From positions 1-47,135 of the forward strand of contig JAAYUW010000087.1 in assembly GCA_012517545.1 (NCBI GenBank): a DNA stretch of 47,135 nucleotides, read 5' to 3'. The notes below the pieces were generated by a model. That model worked only from the letters and a program-made list of their open reading frames with translations. It was not told the DNA's origin and searched no databases. This stretch comes from Exilispira sp. GTDB lineage: Bacteria; Spirochaetota; JAAYUW01. Made by a program: the position numbers and the translations under genes. This document shows positions 1-8,975 of this stretch, in pieces (position 1 is the stretch's first letter; each line of letters starts with the position of its first letter).

Positions 1-201
1 ATAATATATGGTCTTGATGGAAAAGTCAGGTATTTTTATAAGGATAGGGAAAAAATTTATATGGAGCTTTTAAATATTTATAAAAGAACAAATGCAAATT
101 TCCCTTTATATTTTTGTATGGAATCAGAAAGAATTTATCTCGATACTTTTGGTCAGATGCCATGGCATATTGACAAATTAAAAGAAAGCTTTATTTTTTA
201 A
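1..201 (+). CDS. C-terminal fragment of a radical SAM protein, spore photoproduct lyase-like family (truncated by window start)
   Basis: Frame 1 is open from base 1 to TAA at 199-201: IIYGLDGKVRYFYKDREKIYMELLNIYKRTNANFPLYFCMESERIYLDTFGQMPWHIDKLKESFIF; the R-x6-Y...PLYFCMES pattern resembles the C-terminus of SPL-like radical SAM proteins. Confidence 0.4.
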   Translation: MIYGLDGKVRYFYKDREKIYMELLNIYKRTNANFPLYFCMESERIYLDTFGQMPWHIDKLKESFIF

Positions 202-370
202 AAAAGAATCATTTGACAAAATTATATTTTTCCCAACAAAAAAAGGAAAGAAGCGATAAAATTATTATAAACTAATATTATGTGCAAAGATAAAACATTA
301 TTATTTAGAATTAATACTTTATTTCAGGTGTGTATATTATTGCATTTATTAAAGAGAAAGGATTAAATTA

Positions 371-979
371 ATGAGAAGAGATCCCTATGATGTACTTGAA
401 ATTCCAAAAAACGCAACTATTGATCAGGTTAAAGCCCGATATAGAGAGCTTGTAAAAAAATATCATCCAGATAAATATCAGGGAAATCCACTTGCCGATC
501 TGGCTGAGGAGAAATTTAAAGAAATTCAGCAAGCATATGACGAAATAATAGATGGAAAATATCAATCGAGCAATTACTCTTCAAGTTACTCCAACTATGA
601 TAATGGTTATTCTAGTGAATATCAAGGTAATTATGGCTTTAGTAAAGAATATGATGATGTCATTTCTATGATACAAAGTGGTAAATTTGCAAAGGCAAAT
701 ATGAGGCTAAATGAATTAAATCAACCTGATTCTGGTATATGGAATTACCTTAAAGCTGTTGTCTCAGCAAATCTTGGTGAACTGGATAAATCATTTACCT
801 ATATTAATAAGGCTATAAATCTTGAACCTGGTAATGCTTATTATCAAAGATTTCGGGAACAACTTGCAAATACTCAAACCAGGCCTTATTATGCTTCAAG
901 TTCACAAACAACTTCTTCTTGCATGGATTGCTTAACCTGTCTTTGTTTTGCCAATTGTTGTTGTAACGGATGCTCGTAA
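371..979 (+). CDS. J-domain protein with TPR-like middle and Cys-rich C-terminal tail
   Basis: N-terminal J domain with HPD (KKYHPDKYQGN); TPR-like ANLGELDKSFTYINKAINLEPGNAYY; tail SCMDCLTCLCFANCCCNGCS. SD-like aaagga upstream of ATG. Confidence 0.85.
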   Translation: MRRDPYDVLEIPKNATIDQVKARYRELVKKYHPDKYQGNPLADLAEEKFKEIQQAYDEIIDGKYQSSNYSSSYSNYDNGYSSEYQGNYGFSKEYDDVISMIQSGKFAKANMRLNELNQPDSGIWNYLKAVVSANLGELDKSFTYINKAINLEPGNAYYQRFREQLANTQTRPYYASSSQTTSSCMDCLTCLCFANCCCNGCS

Positions 980-1854
980 TGCAAATCATTATTCCTGAAG
1001 GAAGTGGATTTTGCCCAGGAGTAATAGCTGCTGAAAAGAAACTTTTAAAAATACGCAAGGAGAATAAAGGTCCCATATATATTTCAGGTATGTTTATTCA
1101 CAATAAAGAGTATGAAAAATATCTTAATGGTTTTAATATAAAAAAAACCGAAAATCCATTTGACCTTCCTGAAGACTCTATTTTCGTCATAGCCACTCAT
1201 GGGATAGACAGAAATATTGAAGCAAACCTTGAAAAAAGACTAAAAGTTTTTGATCTAACCTGTCCCAAAGTTAAGCAAATTCAAAAGCTTATAGCTCAAA
1301 ATTCAGATAAAACCTGTATAATAATTGGAAAAGAAGGACACCCAGAAACTACTGGACTTAAAAGCTATGCATCATCATATATTTTGATTTCATCACAAGA
1401 AAATCTTTATGAACCCACTATTTTAGAAAAAATCAAAGAAAATAGAAAAATCGCATTATTTTCTCAGACAACTTCATCTCTTGCACTTTTCAATGATTCA
1501 AAAAATTTTTTTTTAAAATTAAAAAAAGATGGAAAAATTGAAGAAGTAAAGATATTTAACACGATCTGTACATCTGTCCAATACAGGGAACAAAAAGCAA
1601 TCGAAGTGTCAAGAAATTGTGATGTATCAATAGTTTTAGGAGATTATTTGTCTTCAAATTCTAAAAGATTATATGATAATCTAAAACAAAAAAATGATGA
1701 AGTTTATTTTATTGAAAAACCTGATGATCTTTCAAAGATAATTAACAATATCAAAGATAAAAACAAAGTCATGCTTGTAAGTTCTGCATCAACTCCTTCT
1801 TTTATTGAAGATTCTGTCAAAAACATGCTGATAAAATTAGGTTCTTCCGGTTAG
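979..1854 (+). CDS. ispH: 4-hydroxy-3-methylbut-2-enyl diphosphate reductase (IspH/LytB), divergent; ATG at 979 overlaps upstream stop (TAATG), alternative ATG at 970
   Basis: Ordered IspH motifs: GFCPGV, IHN, THG, DLTCPKV, GHPETTG, SQTTSS, NTICTSVQYRE, LSSNSKRL, SSASTPSF. Confidence 0.85.
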   Translation: MQIIIPEGSGFCPGVIAAEKKLLKIRKENKGPIYISGMFIHNKEYEKYLNGFNIKKTENPFDLPEDSIFVIATHGIDRNIEANLEKRLKVFDLTCPKVKQIQKLIAQNSDKTCIIIGKEGHPETTGLKSYASSYILISSQENLYEPTILEKIKENRKIALFSQTTSSLALFNDSKNFFLKLKKDGKIEEVKIFNTICTSVQYREQKAIEVSRNCDVSIVLGDYLSSNSKRLYDNLKQKNDEVYFIEKPDDLSKIINNIKDKNKVMLVSSASTPSFIEDSVKNMLIKLGSSG

Positions 1855-1962
1855 TGATTTCTTTTTTTATAAAAAAAATCATTTGACTTAGCATATCTGC
1901 TTTCATTCATCCTGCAAGGATGAATAGCTAAACTCTTCGCTGTATAATATAGCATAGTCAAA
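1842..1962 (+). repeat. Dispersed repeat copy A (MITE-like), starting within the last codons of ispH
   Basis: ttcttccggttagtga...ctttttttat...tcatttgac..gcatat..(t)ttcattcatcctgca...agctaaactcttcgct co-linear with 46975-47090; 23/33 identical in the ungapped block beginning gcaaggatgaat / gctatgataatt. Confidence 0.55.
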
Positions 1963-2528
1963 AGCTCTGGAAGATTATTATAATTTTTATTTAAGTTTAT
2001 CAAAAATGTATCTACTGTTCTTTTTATATAACTTATACAAAAAAAGCTAACAACGAGAAAATAAATTTAACAGATGAACTTAAAATTAAGAAATAATTAT
2101 AATATGATAAAGATAAAATATCGCAAAATAGGCTAATCAAAAAATAGGCCAATCAAAGAAGTTTTTTGACAAAAATGACTGGCAATGCAAAAGTTAAGTT
2201 AAATAATATTTGATTTAATCGATAAAGTAAATATAGTTGTTTTTATAAATATGGCTATTTTAACTATGGTTTTGCAAGTTTGTTTTTGGCAATATAGTTA
2301 TTGTTGATAAGCTGCACAATCTTACTAACTATCAATAATCTGGATTATCTATATCTTTGTATGCAATTTTATTAGTTTTACGAGGATATGATATTACTTG
2401 TTTGGAACGAAATAGTTTTTTATAAATAAATAATGTTAGAATTTTTTCTATTTGTAATAATATTTTACGGTTCTCAATAAATTTTAATCTTGTTCCAATA
2501 ATGAACTGCATAAAATATAATATAATAA

Positions 2529-3413
2529 ATGAGAGAAGAGAATTTGAAAAAAACTATGAAGAAAGTATTTATATTTATTTTTCTATTTTACATATTTATT
2601 TTATTACTTCTACTGAACTTAGATATACCGGCAGCTGAAAACTATGAAGTTATAGACAGAAAATTGAGCGGATTTATTAATTGGACATATAAAAAGTTTG
2701 AATCAGAAGGATTTTCCTATCTTGACCCCGATGCCACAAATATAGCAGCAAATGAACTTTTAACTTTAAAAAAAGCAGAGGAAAATGGAATAGCAAATCT
2801 TACAACACTTATAACGCAGATGATAGTGGACTCAAGAACTACTATTCTAGATCTTATAAAAGAAGATCCAGAAATAAATAGAAACATATACGAATATGTT
2901 AATAAAGCTTATAAATCAGATATAAAATATGAAAAAAATCGACGTTCCATATTATTTTTTTTGCCTTTTATAATGTCCGATCTTTCAATATATTCCGCCT
3001 TAAAACTTGATAGAGATTATAATAATGATATCCCCATAGTTACAGCATTTCCTCATGAAACAGAGTTTACCTCCATAGTCATTGACTGTAGAGGATATAT
3101 GATACTGCCAGCATTGAAACCAAGGATTTTTTCAGAAAATAGAGTCTCTTTAATCACATTTGACAATATAGATTATCAGACCATCAAGAAAAATGGATAT
3201 CTTACATACATATGTGATACATCCGGTTTAAAAGCTTTAAACACCTTAATCGGAGATAATCCTTTTTTTATTCCTGCAATAGGAAGCTACGGAATCCATA
3301 ATACAGATATTATTATATCAAATGAAGATATTGCTTTTTTGCTTGGAAATCAATCCAACCTGAAACTTATTAAAGAAGGAAAAATTATCCTTCTTATTGA
3401 CAAAAATAAATAA
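2529..3413 (+). CDS. Secreted/membrane-anchored protein resembling LPP20/FlgT-type envelope proteins
   Basis: N-terminal hydrophobic segment FIFIFLFYIFILLLLLNLDIPAA; TSIVIDCRGYMILPALKPRIFSEN... and C-terminal DIIISNEDIAFLLGNQSNLKLIKEGKIILLID resemble the GLVVDARGL..PALSPRI / DIVISNEDA...L..ARVMIVLD pattern. Confidence 0.5.
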   Translation: MREENLKKTMKKVFIFIFLFYIFILLLLLNLDIPAAENYEVIDRKLSGFINWTYKKFESEGFSYLDPDATNIAANELLTLKKAEENGIANLTTLITQMIVDSRTTILDLIKEDPEINRNIYEYVNKAYKSDIKYEKNRRSILFFLPFIMSDLSIYSALKLDRDYNNDIPIVTAFPHETEFTSIVIDCRGYMILPALKPRIFSENRVSLITFDNIDYQTIKKNGYLTYICDTSGLKALNTLIGDNPFFIPAIGSYGIHNTDIIISNEDIAFLLGNQSNLKLIKEGKIILLIDKNK

Positions 3414-3489
3414 TTTTTTATGTTTATCAGGGATAATTTTTCAAACTATACATCTTTTCCCCAAATAATTCTTAATTAAGATTTATCTA

Positions 3490-4413
3490 ATGTCAAATAA
3501 GAATACTCTTATTAATTTGCTTAATGAAGGTAATTTTACAAAAGCTTATGAATCTTTGTCTTCAGAGTTACAGGAAGAGAATGAAGTTGAACATCTTGTT
3601 TTGCTTCATCGAATAATCAAATTCTGGCAAAATAGAGAGGAAAAACTTACAAAGCTGGTGCATCCTTATGAACAAGCTTTGGCATATTATAATGAATGGG
3701 AAGCTTTTGAATCTTTCATGAAAGAAAATAAAATTAATCCTTCCATACCCGAAGTCCATGCAATACATAATTTTGTTTTCAATAAAGCCTTAAATTCCTT
3801 TTTAGGTTCCAGGTCCCAGAGCAGGATTAATGATATTGACCTTTTGAAAAAGATTTCAATATGTTTTAGAGAGCTGGGAGAATATGATAACTCTATAAAG
3901 ACTCTGCAGTATGCATACAGATTAAACAAAGACCAGCTTATATCTCTTATGCTTGCCGATGTTTTTTACGCAAAAGGGCAATTTTCTCATGCAAAAATTC
4001 TATTTAAGGATACTTTTTTTCTAGAAAACAATATAGCTTTTGATACAAAATATATTGTTTGTGATAAAATTCATGAGATAATCGAGAACATTAAAAAAGA
4101 TAACTATCCCGAATATCTTGTCCTTGAATGGATTCCGGTTTATGGCTATATTGATAGTTTTTTAAATGTGAAAAGAGAATTATCGGAAAATGAATTTGAA
4201 AAAGTATCTGCTGATCTTGTCAAATTTGAAAAATTATACTACTCAAAACAAGAACTAAAACCTGAGCTGGAACCAAAAATATTGAAAAAATGCATATTGA
4301 TGCTTGAGTATTATATATATCAGGTTAAAGATGAGATAAAAAAAAATCAGTACCTGCTTAAGATTCACAATTTGAATGAATCACTTGCCAAACAGATTGA
4401 ATTGGTTCTATGA
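3490..4413 (+). CDS. TPR-like helical repeat protein
   Basis: 307-aa ORF with helical repeats, e.g. ISICFRELGEYDNSIKTLQYAYRLNKDQLISLMLADVFYAKGQFSHAKILFKDTF. Confidence 0.6.
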   Translation: MSNKNTLINLLNEGNFTKAYESLSSELQEENEVEHLVLLHRIIKFWQNREEKLTKLVHPYEQALAYYNEWEAFESFMKENKINPSIPEVHAIHNFVFNKALNSFLGSRSQSRINDIDLLKKISICFRELGEYDNSIKTLQYAYRLNKDQLISLMLADVFYAKGQFSHAKILFKDTFFLENNIAFDTKYIVCDKIHEIIENIKKDNYPEYLVLEWIPVYGYIDSFLNVKRELSENEFEKVSADLVKFEKLYYSKQELKPELEPKILKKCILMLEYYIYQVKDEIKKNQYLLKIHNLNESLAKQIELVL

Positions 4414-4640
4414 TTAAAATGTACTCTTTGTAAAAGTTAAGAGAGCACAGCTTAATTAAAATTAATGTTCCTAAAATACCATTTTGGGCACTCTTTGGAA
4501 GAGGATGGATGATTTAGAGGAATATTTTTTATTAAATTCTTAAATTTTCATCTGCCCAGTGAACTTCTATTTTTTTATTTTCTTTGTTGAAGTAATTGAT
4601 TATTTTAGCAATTTATATTTATCGTTATACGGTATTTACA

Positions 4641-4693
4641 ACAATCGAAAGTCCGGGAATAATATTTTTTTTCAATACAATCGAAAGTCCGGG
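4641..4693. repeat. Two-copy 17-bp direct repeat acaatcgaaagtccggg (4641-4657 and 4677-4693)
   Basis: Identical 17-mers read directly from sequence, 36 bp start to start. Confidence 0.9.
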
Positions 4694-4970
4694 CTTATTA
4701 TATAGCATCGAAAATGCAGAAAAGGATAATGCTTAAGGCTTTTTTCCATTTAAAAAGATAATTAACTCTTCTACCTTTTTTTTGCCACCTGACAATAAAA
4801 AAGCTATGAAGAGCATAGAAAAACAATTTGATGTTTTTCTTATTTTCATAGACCTGTTAGAAGTAGTTATATTTATAAATAATTAGTGGAAAAAAATTGT
4901 TTATCAGGTTTTAATAGATTTTTAGCAAATTACTATTTTACTAAATTCATTTAAAGGAGCTTTTTGCCAT

Positions 4971-7673
4971 ATGAGTAATTATATTGATAACATATCGGAA
5001 ATATTAAAGGAAGAAAAATGGACGCGGATGACTATCGCTGACTTTAAGCAGAATGATTTTGAATCTTTTGATCCTCTCATTGTTGATATTGCTAATAGCC
5101 ATGAGAACAAAGAGATTGAGAATTTTCTTGAACAGTATTTGAAAAATAACTCTAATTCGATAATTGCCCTCTATTTTCTTTCTATGATTCTTGCCTCGAA
5201 CCAGGAGCTCATGGGAAATGATTATGCTAAGAAACTCTTAGATATTTTTGATGAAAATAGAAAGACAAAGATCGTCAAATTCCTCTGCGAAAAATTTATT
5301 TCAAAAACAAAATTATATAAAGCTGTTTTGTTAAGATATATTCAAATACTTGAAGATGAAAAAAAAAGCGATGATGAAATAGTTGAATTTTACGAAATGA
5401 TTATAAAACTTGACTTCACTGATACTAAAATTGGCAAAAAGTTAGCTCAATATTATGAAAATCATGGAATAAGAGATAAGGCAATTTATTATTACAAAAA
5501 AGTCTTTGATTATTCACTAAATAGCAAAAATCCCACTGAAATTGAGGAATTATTTAAGAAACTTCTGGAATTTGATGAAATAGATGAAGATTATTTCTAC
5601 CTTAAAATCGATAACACTGAAAACCTGAATCTTAAAATAAAATTAGGTGAAAAACTTATAGAGCACTTCGAAGTGAAAGAAAAATGGGAATCAGTTATAT
5701 CTACCATAAAAATAATTTACGAATATCTTCCCGATAAAAGCAGCCAGAATAATAATCCAACTATACAGAAGCTAAGAGAAAAAATAATCGCCGCATATTT
5801 AAAAAAATATGAGAGCAATACTCAACTTGAAGCCTGTTTACAAAAATCTCAGATAAGAGAAAAATGGAAATCCCTTGGTGCAGCAATAACTGACTTTGAA
5901 AGGTACATTCCTTTCGATATAAATAAATATGTTTTTCATCAACTATCCGGTCTTGGTTTTATTAAAGATATTAATGTAAATGAAGATTATGTAATTGTTG
6001 ATTTTGATAATAAAAAAGGACATAAATTTTCTATCGATATGGCTCTAAAAGCTTTAAAAATACTCGATGATAATGATTTTCGAGTTCTGGAAAAATACCA
6101 TCCCGAAATACTAACAGAATTAATCGAAAAAAATCCATCAGCACTCATGATATCTTTACTTAAATCTTTTAACAAACCACTTAATACAAAAGATATCAAA
6201 TCTATACTTACTAAAAAATTAATAAATGAAAAAGATTGGAATAAAACATGGGATAAGATTAGAAATAATATAAAAGATAATCCTCTAATCATACGAGATG
6301 GAACAGTTTACAGTCTGAGAACAAAGGCCGCCTCAAAGGAAGAAAATATTTTGCAGAGATTTAAATCTACTGAAAGCCTCTTACAAAAATCTCAGATATA
6401 CCTCAATTATCTTGAAGAAGCTCAAGATTTTGACACTGACACCTCTCAATATATGCTTAAAACCTTTCTAGCCTATATTCCAAACGAAAAAGATTATATG
6501 ATAATTCATGAAAATCTTGTCATAGCATACCTTTTTTTATATCAACTAAAACAAAAATACCCGCAGCTATCTATTAAATTTAGTTTTGATACAGTGGATC
6601 TTTTTAACAAGCTTATTGAAGAGAAAAATTATATTTTTAATTTTAAAGATACTATATATGAGAAAGATTTTTTTAATAAACTGATGCTATACTCTAATAA
6701 TTGGCAAAATATCATGGGAGAATATCTTTTAGAGTATCCATCTAAATTTATCGTATCCACCCTTATTTCGAGAGGATATTTAGATATAATCAAAGAAAAA
6801 GGCAAAGAAATAGCCAGAAATTTTAAAGATAAACCCGAAATATTTCTCTGGTTTGTTAAAAATGTATATACACAAAATGATTTTGCAGAGTTTTTTGATC
6901 CTGGTGAAATATTGGTCATCCTGGCTAACCTTCTGGATATCACCAATAAAGCAATTGTTCAAAAAATAGACTCATCTTACAATAGAAAACTTTACAATAA
7001 TATTGTTGATCTTCTTTTTAAAGATAAACTGTTTGAAAATTATCTTCTTACAAACTCTCCTAATATTGAAAAAGTTGCTTCAGTTTTTTTAAAAATAAAG
7101 TGGGTGAGAGAAGATAATTTGATTGAGTTTAAAACTTTACTTGCTAAGTATAGACCTGAAATCTTAACAAAGATAGCTCCTCAAGAAAAGGAAGAATCTG
7201 ATAGCACTTTTTATTCAACAACAGATGCAATAAAAGAAAAACAAAATTATCTTCAAAATCTGCTGAAAGTGGAAATACCAAGAGTCAATCGAGAGATGAT
7301 GCTTGCCAAGGAAAAGGGTGACCTCAGAGAAAATGCAGAGTATCATTCAGCAAGAGAACTCTTGCAAAGCCTGAATGTTGAAGCTGCTGAACTTCAAAAG
7401 GATCTAAACAATGTTAAGCCTATAGATTTTAACAGCATATCATGTGATGTAGTTTCAATAGGGACAAGATGTGTTTTACTTGAAAAGGAAAGCCAGAAAA
7501 AGTATGTGTACACAATTTTAGGTAAATGGGATATAGATATAAATAATAACATAATATCCTATGAAACGGAACTTGGTAAAATACTGCTCAATAAAAAAGT
7601 TGGAGACGAATTTGTAAATCCAGTTGATGAAAAAATATATTCCATTCTATCGATTGAAAAAGCATCAAATTGA
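4971..7673 (+). CDS. greA: Giant GreA-family protein: long helical N-terminal region plus C-terminal GreA domain
   Basis: C-terminal MMLAKEKGDLRENAEYHSARELLQ (GreA hallmark) and a GreA C-terminal domain; ~730 aa of alpha-helical sequence precede it. SD aaaggag. Confidence 0.88.
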   Translation: MSNYIDNISEILKEEKWTRMTIADFKQNDFESFDPLIVDIANSHENKEIENFLEQYLKNNSNSIIALYFLSMILASNQELMGNDYAKKLLDIFDENRKTKIVKFLCEKFISKTKLYKAVLLRYIQILEDEKKSDDEIVEFYEMIIKLDFTDTKIGKKLAQYYENHGIRDKAIYYYKKVFDYSLNSKNPTEIEELFKKLLEFDEIDEDYFYLKIDNTENLNLKIKLGEKLIEHFEVKEKWESVISTIKIIYEYLPDKSSQNNNPTIQKLREKIIAAYLKKYESNTQLEACLQKSQIREKWKSLGAAITDFERYIPFDINKYVFHQLSGLGFIKDINVNEDYVIVDFDNKKGHKFSIDMALKALKILDDNDFRVLEKYHPEILTELIEKNPSALMISLLKSFNKPLNTKDIKSILTKKLINEKDWNKTWDKIRNNIKDNPLIIRDGTVYSLRTKAASKEENILQRFKSTESLLQKSQIYLNYLEEAQDFDTDTSQYMLKTFLAYIPNEKDYMIIHENLVIAYLFLYQLKQKYPQLSIKFSFDTVDLFNKLIEEKNYIFNFKDTIYEKDFFNKLMLYSNNWQNIMGEYLLEYPSKFIVSTLISRGYLDIIKEKGKEIARNFKDKPEIFLWFVKNVYTQNDFAEFFDPGEILVILANLLDITNKAIVQKIDSSYNRKLYNNIVDLLFKDKLFENYLLTNSPNIEKVASVFLKIKWVREDNLIEFKTLLAKYRPEILTKIAPQEKEESDSTFYSTTDAIKEKQNYLQNLLKVEIPRVNREMMLAKEKGDLRENAEYHSARELLQSLNVEAAELQKDLNNVKPIDFNSISCDVVSIGTRCVLLEKESQKKYVYTILGKWDIDINNNIISYETELGKILLNKKVGDEFVNPVDEKIYSILSIEKASN

Positions 7674-7709
7674 TTTTATGTACCTGATATATAACTTGAG
7701 AACTTTACA

Positions 7710-8408
7710 ATGAAAAAAAGCATTAAAACTCTTCTTTTTATTATTTTTATTGCTGCAATTATCATCATTCTTGTTATATTTGACTTTGAATCATTGACTG
7801 AGTGGAATAATATTCTAAGCTTAAAGGAAAGATTTGTCGAAAAAAATTATTTTCTATCTATCCTATCACTGCTTGGTTTATATACTCTTTTTTCTTTTCT
7901 TTATTTACCTATAGCTCCTCTTTCGATAATTTCCGGGGTTTTATTTGGATTTTTCTTCGGTAGTTTGTTTTCCTTTATTGGAAGTGCTATAACGATGATC
8001 TTGTCCTTTGTTATTGCAAGATTTTTCCTTCACAACTTCTTTGATAAAGTTAAATCAAAAATAAAACTTTTTGATAGGATTCTTTTAAAAATTACCGAAG
8101 GGGGTAAAAACTTTATACTTTTTGCCAGATTATTTTTTGTTACCCCTTATAACTCACTCAATGTCGTTTCTGCTATTTCAAATATACCTTTTGGAATTTA
8201 TTCTATATATTCAGTTATTGGTGCACTTCCTTCCTGTTTATTCTATGCTTATTGCGGAAGTACACTTACCAAATTCACAAGTATGGCTGAAATAAAGAAA
8301 AATGGTTTAATACTTGCCTTTGTATCTATAGTTTTTTTTCTCGTAATTAATCTTTTCAAAAAGGTTATTTTAAAGAAAAAAATAGATACAGATGATATTA
8401 AAGATTAA
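7710..8408 (+). CDS. TVP38/TMEM64 family (VTT domain) membrane protein
   Basis: LSIISGVLFGFFFGSLFSFIGSAITMILSFVIARFF and LFARLFFVTPYNSLNVVSAISNIPFGIYSIYSVIGALPSCLFYAYCGSTL. Confidence 0.8.
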   Translation: MKKSIKTLLFIIFIAAIIIILVIFDFESLTEWNNILSLKERFVEKNYFLSILSLLGLYTLFSFLYLPIAPLSIISGVLFGFFFGSLFSFIGSAITMILSFVIARFFLHNFFDKVKSKIKLFDRILLKITEGGKNFILFARLFFVTPYNSLNVVSAISNIPFGIYSIYSVIGALPSCLFYAYCGSTLTKFTSMAEIKKNGLILAFVSIVFFLVINLFKKVILKKKIDTDDIKD

Positions 8409-8553
8409 CTTATTCCCAGGACTTTGACTTTAGACTGTTATATTTAGACTTAAAATAAAACAAAATATTGACTTTGCCATAGAATAGTTTTTATTAGATT
8501 AGACTCTTCGATTTTGACGATGAGTAAAATTATTAATAAATATGGAGTAATTT

Positions 8554-8883
8554 ATGAATCTTACACTATTATTACAACAGGCAGCACCGGCAGCTAAAAG
8601 TGGTAGCTCTGTTTCTTCTGCTCTTATCAACTTTTTGCCTATAATTGCCATTATTGTTATCTTTTATTTTCTTATAATTCTTCCACAAAATAAGCAGAAA
8701 AAAAAGATGGAAGCTATGATCAAATCACTTGATAAAGGGGATGAAGTCATTACAACCAGCGGAATATTTGGAACAGTTGTGGGAGTTAAAGATGAATATG
8801 TTACCATAAAAGTTGATGATAACACCACCATCCGTATTCTTGAAGGCGCAGTTGCCAGTGTAAAGAAAAAAGAGGTTGAATAA
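8554..8883 (+). CDS. yajC: Preprotein translocase subunit YajC
   Basis: Single TM helix plus FYFLIILPQNKQKKKMEAMIKSLDKGDEVITTSGIFGTVVGV; directly upstream of secD. Confidence 0.92.
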   Translation: MNLTLLLQQAAPAAKSGSSVSSALINFLPIIAIIVIFYFLIILPQNKQKKKMEAMIKSLDKGDEVITTSGIFGTVVGVKDEYVTIKVDDNTTIRILEGAVASVKKKEVE

Positions 8884-8975
8884 TTTATCAAATACCCTCT
8901 ATAATAATAAATTTCACTATTTGAAAGTAGATTTATTTCGATTTGCTTTTTTAAATTTATGTTTCTGGAGGAATA

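Noticed and set aside
813-1076. 87-aa antisense ORF and other antisense ORFs in the track (e.g. 5987..6292 -, 18292..18576 +, 28928..29275 +, 34810..35136 +)
   Set aside because: All lie opposite well-supported genes and show biased composition expected of the complementary strand; no recognisable domains.
4641-4693. Possible CRISPR array
   Set aside because: Only two 17-bp copies and a 19-bp intervening segment; no leader or cas genes.
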